This document shows, piece after piece, positions 61,190-64,000 of a DNA stretch of 64,000 nt (position 1 is its first letter; each line of letters starts with the position of its first letter). The notes beneath the pieces are model-generated. The model was not told the origin of the DNA. It saw nothing but the letters and a program-made list of their open reading frames with translations, and made no database searches. The stretch is from Rhodococcus sp. H36-A4 (GTDB lineage: Bacteria; Actinomycetota; Actinomycetes; Mycobacteriales; Mycobacteriaceae): assembly GCF_027158005.1 (NCBI RefSeq), contig NZ_JAPVLQ010000007.1, forward strand, positions 87,510-151,509, read 5' to 3'. A program made the translations under genes and the position numbers.

Positions 61190-62380
61190 TCAGGCTTTGT
61201 CGTAGAACCCGACAGTGCGGAGCGCCGACCGCAGCGCCTCGACCACACGTTCCCAAGGAACTGCCTCCTCCTCGCATTCCGATGCAGCGGCGTCCTCGCC
61301 GCGAAGACGGGCCTCACGCGCACATTCCTTCCAGGACTCTGACTGCTCGACGCAGAACCTCTCGTAGCGAGCGATTTTCATCTGGTCCCGCCCACACACA
61401 GATACGACATCCTCGGCGTCGATAGTCCCGCCCGACTCTGCATCGAGTTCGAGCAACGCCATCAACTGCGTGGGCACTTCCTCCTCGGTTGCATCGTCCG
61501 AGGCCTCCCCGGGACCGATAGGAAATGCCGATGTCGAGAGCCTGCCACCGAGATAGGCTGCGAAATCATCATCGACTCGGGTAACGAAATCTGCGAGACG
61601 GCTGACCGCATCCATCAAGTGTTGGGGTACGAAGGGCCGTGCTTCGATGATGGAGGAGAGTTGAACGCGGTCGTCGACGAGGAGTAATTTCAGCCGCGGA
61701 TGGCGACGATTGAGATCCGCGACCACTTCGGCAGCGCGTGTTCGACCGCCGATTCTCTCGACAATCGGAGCATCGACCCGCACTTCGTCGAGAGCAGCGA
61801 TATAAACATGAGCACTTACCTTGCCCAACTGGATAAAGCAGCTTCCGTCCGACGCGATGCGTATTTCCTGCCCGGGGAGCGCCTGCAATGCCCTTCGGAC
61901 TGCTCTCGAGAGAGCCTTCTCGTCAGCATGAATCGAGGAAGCCATCGGCTCGAGGACCTCACCGGCGTCGCCGAGTAGTTCTACTCCGAAGACGCCCTCG
62001 ACGGTGCTCCCGTCCTGCGAACCAACGAGGAAGCTTGGGTGCGGGATGTTCCACGTGCGACGAAGCTGTGTGACAACCGTCGAAGCGAACCGATCTGCAC
62101 ACAAGACTGGCTCTTCCAAAACGTGAATGTCGGAAACACCGGATGGGCGCCAAGGCGAAGGTGGATTCGACAGTCCCGACGACACGCACACGAGGGTTCT
62201 GCGCGTAGTCGTCCGCAGTCGCATCTCGAGCTTCTCGGCACCCTCGGGCAGGAATGCCGGCGACAGTGACCAATCTGCGGTGCACTCACCGGATGCGAGC
62301 CGATCGCCCAGTTGCGACGCGAACCGTCGCCAGTCCTTCTCCGTCGAGCTATCCAGTTCTCGAATCTCGAACGTCGACAT
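61190..62380 (-). CDS. TY-Chap (YbjN/CesT-like peptide-binding chaperone) family protein
   Basis: The protein is 396 residues, starting MSTFEIRELDS. It is soluble and acidic. It is a distant paralog of 24710-25996: shared blocks include RRTWNIPHPSFL, AHVYIAALDEVRVDAPIVERI, LNRRHPRLKLLLVDDRVQL and FVPQHLMDAVSRLADFV. The C-terminal 100 residues are highly charged and helical. I match both to the TY-Chap family, proposed to bind peptides or act as chaperones. There is no experimental role. It precedes the phosphatase-fold gene on the same strand. Confidence 0.65.
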   Translation of the reverse strand: MSTFEIRELDSSTEKDWRRFASQLGDRLASGECTADWSLSPAFLPEGAEKLEMRLRTTTRRTLVCVSSGLSNPPSPWRPSGVSDIHVLEEPVLCADRFASTVVTQLRRTWNIPHPSFLVGSQDGSTVEGVFGVELLGDAGEVLEPMASSIHADEKALSRAVRRALQALPGQEIRIASDGSCFIQLGKVSAHVYIAALDEVRVDAPIVERIGGRTRAAEVVADLNRRHPRLKLLLVDDRVQLSSIIEARPFVPQHLMDAVSRLADFVTRVDDDFAAYLGGRLSTSAFPIGPGEASDDATEEEVPTQLMALLELDAESGGTIDAEDVVSVCGRDQMKIARYERFCVEQSESWKECAREARLRGEDAAASECEEEAVPWERVVEALRSALRTVGFYDKA

Positions 62381-62458
62381 TGCTTCTCCCCGTCATCAAC
62401 CGCGAACTTCTCGAACGGAGAGAAACCTAGCGAGGGGTACCGACACAAATCGTTCGCA

Positions 62459-63610
62459 TCAGTTCTTCCCACGGATGACCAGGGCCGGGATCATGAGTTC
62501 AGCCGACGTCAACGACCCATGGTGTCCGCGGAGAGCCGATGCCGACACTTCCGTGCGACTCCGAATCACCACGGACCGATCGTTCGCCAGGACCAGTAGG
62601 TCTCCAATTCGTCCGTAGGCGTCCGTAGAGACAATCGGGCCGAACCATCCGAGATCGACGGCGTCGTCCCTTGCTATGACGCGAAAGCCGCCGCCGAGGT
62701 GCTCCCGCCACGTCGCAGCTACATCGTCACCGGCTCCTTCGCGGGTATACAGGTAGCGCATCCGCGGCTCTCCACCTACAAGGCGAATTTCCCGCTGCAG
62801 TTCGACGGAGGTGTCGTAGTCGATTCTGTCCTCGACTTCGACCATCCCGTGATCCGCCACTACTACCAGTGCGCCGTCATGTGGAAGGCGCTCGGCGATC
62901 GCCTGCGCGAGATCGTCGACGTGACCGAGCTCCAGTCGCCATGCGAGCGACTGCGGACCACGAACATGGCCGACCAGGTCGAGATCTCCGTAGTAGGCGT
63001 AGACCAATGTCGGCCCGGCTGAATCGAAGATGTCACCGACTTGGGCTCCCAGATCTCCGATGGACACCGACGCGTGAAACGTCGGCCCACGCAGCGCAGC
63101 GCGGGTAAGACCCGAACCGTTCTGCATCGATGGTCCGACATGCGCCACCCTCACACCGGCATCGAGCCCACGCTCGAAGGCCGTCGGGGAGGGTTGAAAA
63201 CACTCGGGAACGAGGTCGGCCGGAAGCCCCTCGGACTTCCTGGCACCGACGAGCTTCCATTGCAGGCTGTTCATCAATCGCTCATGGCGAGGAGCTTCGA
63301 CGAGATACCCCATGATTCCGTGCGAGCCAGGCGGTAGCCCGGTGCCGAAAGAACTCAGGCTGGTTGCCGTCGTAGTGGGGAAGCCTGCGGTGATAGGTGG
63401 CGACGAATGAGAGTTGAGGAACGGCGCTTGCTTGGGGTGGGCCGAGAGTTGGTCCGAACCCAGGCCGTCGACAACGAGCACACACACTCGACGAACGCCG
63501 TCCAAGTCCAAACCGATTCGATCTACCTCACCCTCGACACCGAGATGAGAGAGTATCGAGGGCACCACATCGGCCAACGATGCGGACCCGTAGCGCGGAT
63601 TCAGGAGCAT
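62459..63610 (-). CDS. Alkaline-phosphatase-fold nucleotide pyrophosphatase/phosphodiesterase
   Basis: The protein is 383 residues. CVLVVDGLGSDQL supplies the first metal Asp, FPTTTATSLSSFGTGLPPG the nucleophilic Thr, YAYYGDLDLVGHVRGP the second Asp/His group and VVVADHGM the Asp-His motif. This is the type I phosphodiesterase/nucleotide pyrophosphatase family; no signal peptide is visible, so it is cytoplasmic. Related actinobacterial proteins are of unknown substrate. It is 78 bp upstream of the TY-Chap gene. Confidence 0.87.
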   Translation of the reverse strand: MLLNPRYGSASLADVVPSILSHLGVEGEVDRIGLDLDGVRRVCVLVVDGLGSDQLSAHPKQAPFLNSHSSPPITAGFPTTTATSLSSFGTGLPPGSHGIMGYLVEAPRHERLMNSLQWKLVGARKSEGLPADLVPECFQPSPTAFERGLDAGVRVAHVGPSMQNGSGLTRAALRGPTFHASVSIGDLGAQVGDIFDSAGPTLVYAYYGDLDLVGHVRGPQSLAWRLELGHVDDLAQAIAERLPHDGALVVVADHGMVEVEDRIDYDTSVELQREIRLVGGEPRMRYLYTREGAGDDVAATWREHLGGGFRVIARDDAVDLGWFGPIVSTDAYGRIGDLLVLANDRSVVIRSRTEVSASALRGHHGSLTSAELMIPALVIRGKN

Positions 63611-63684
63611 GCATCCACCGTATGCGGTCCGATCGGACGGCGTGGAGTCTGCAATTAACCAATGTGAGCCGTTGACCAGGCGAT
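63611..63684. other. Spacer between the phosphatase gene and the rRNA promoter region
   Basis: No gene or dyad is recognised. It contains the promoter of the minus-strand phosphatase gene and the boundary to the rRNA operon control region. Confidence 0.4.
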
Positions 63685-63713
63685 TTGCACAACCGTTCTT
63701 GTTGGCGTAACTT
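63685..63713 (+). promoter_or_regulatory. Candidate rRNA operon promoter
   Basis: TTGCAC (63685-63690), 17 bp, TAACTT (63708-63713) fits a sigma-A promoter ahead of the rRNA leader. A second possible -10, TAAGAG at 63806-63811, has a poor -35. Confidence 0.45.
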
Positions 63714-63884
63714 TTGTCGAGTCAGAGCGACACGGACACCGACCCGGACCGAGAGGTGCGGGACACGAGGTTGGACGAAGTTCGAACTGGCACTCCCGAA
63801 CAAGGTAAGAGAAATCAGCCATGTTCGGGGTATGAGCGTGTAAGCCCCGGATCGAACGCGAATGCGAACGAAATGGTGTGTGCG

Positions 63885-64000
63885 TGTTCTTTGAGAACTC
63901 AACAGTGTGTCGATGAATGTCAGTGCCGAATTTTGTATTTGGTGAAAGCATCCGATGTCGATGATCATCCGCTTGTGGTGGTTATGGTTGGGTGTTGTTT
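63885..64000 (+). promoter_or_regulatory. rRNA operon leader with antitermination element
   Basis: GTTCT-TTG-AGAAC (63886-63898) is a boxB-like hairpin. It is part of TTTGAGAACTCAACAGTGTG, the leader sequence (boxA region) found before 16S rRNA genes of mycobacteria and rhodococci. The sequence then runs non-coding to the window edge (TGGTGGTTATGGTTGGGTG), as such leaders do. The 16S gene should begin just beyond 64000. Confidence 0.85.

Overview
The window is high-GC, densely coded actinobacterial DNA. It most resembles a Rhodococcus-type mycolic-acid actinomycete chromosome: many GTG and TTG starts, ATGA/GTGA stop-start overlaps, an FprB-type ferredoxin reductase, a KstR-like operator, RecBCD, TY-Chap and excalibur proteins, and a mycobacterial-type rRNA leader at the right edge. 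The genus is inferred from style and gene content; no 16S sequence lies inside the window.

Layout. 1-1585: end of a zinc ABC importer binding protein plus the AztD-type metallochaperone behind a Zur-like box. 1691-5600: small hypothetical, SanA/YdcF membrane protein, a sterol-methyltransferase-like enzyme behind a KstR-like operator, and an ABC-F ATPase. 5611-5672 is a 62-bp near-perfect palindrome. 5676-11657: thioesterase-like protein, ECF42-type sigma factor with its DGPF partner, CGNR regulator divergent from a DMT exporter, a P-loop kinase, a frameshifted VOC gene and an SRPBCC protein. 11698-19730: a probable ketone/ester catabolic cluster (serine esterase, TetR, acyl-CoA ligase, nitroreductase, Baeyer-Villiger monooxygenase, 2OG oxygenase, aldo-keto reductase). 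19743-22360: FprB plus an AurF-type diiron oxygenase. 22532-24671: ADP-ribosylglycohydrolase and macrodomain facing an NrtR-like Nudix regulator, with shared operator sequence. 24710-36593: TY-Chap protein, excalibur protein, fused beta-carbonic anhydrase, MarR, NADP-type glutamate dehydrogenase, a Gre-like factor, several hypotheticals and a flavin monooxygenase.

36852-45267 is an overlapping recC-recB-recD operon. Beside it, 45264-47135 holds two decayed genes, a CysJ-like flavoprotein and a DUF2079 membrane protein. 47351-53868 carries a DUF2510 protein, a 36-bp tandem repeat, an alarmone synthetase with an added C-terminal domain, a SigG-like ECF factor, an SDR lacking the usual catalytic Tyr/Lys, a short chorismate-mutase-like protein, a ferredoxin-reductase-like flavoprotein and a hypothetical.

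53874-61148 is the most coherent metabolic locus. It has a GntP permease, KDPG aldolase, D-aminoacylase-family deacylase and a zinc/PLP D-serine-dehydratase-like enzyme on one strand. Divergent from these are a PfkB (KDG-type) kinase, an IclR regulator and RidA. Together they can form a route from an N-acyl amino-sugar acid (for example N-acetyl-D-glucosaminate) through glucosaminate and 2-keto-3-deoxygluconate to pyruvate and glyceraldehyde-3-phosphate. This is inference from families. After a second TY-Chap gene and an alkaline-phosphatase-fold protein, the window ends in an rRNA operon promoter/leader (about 63685-64000).
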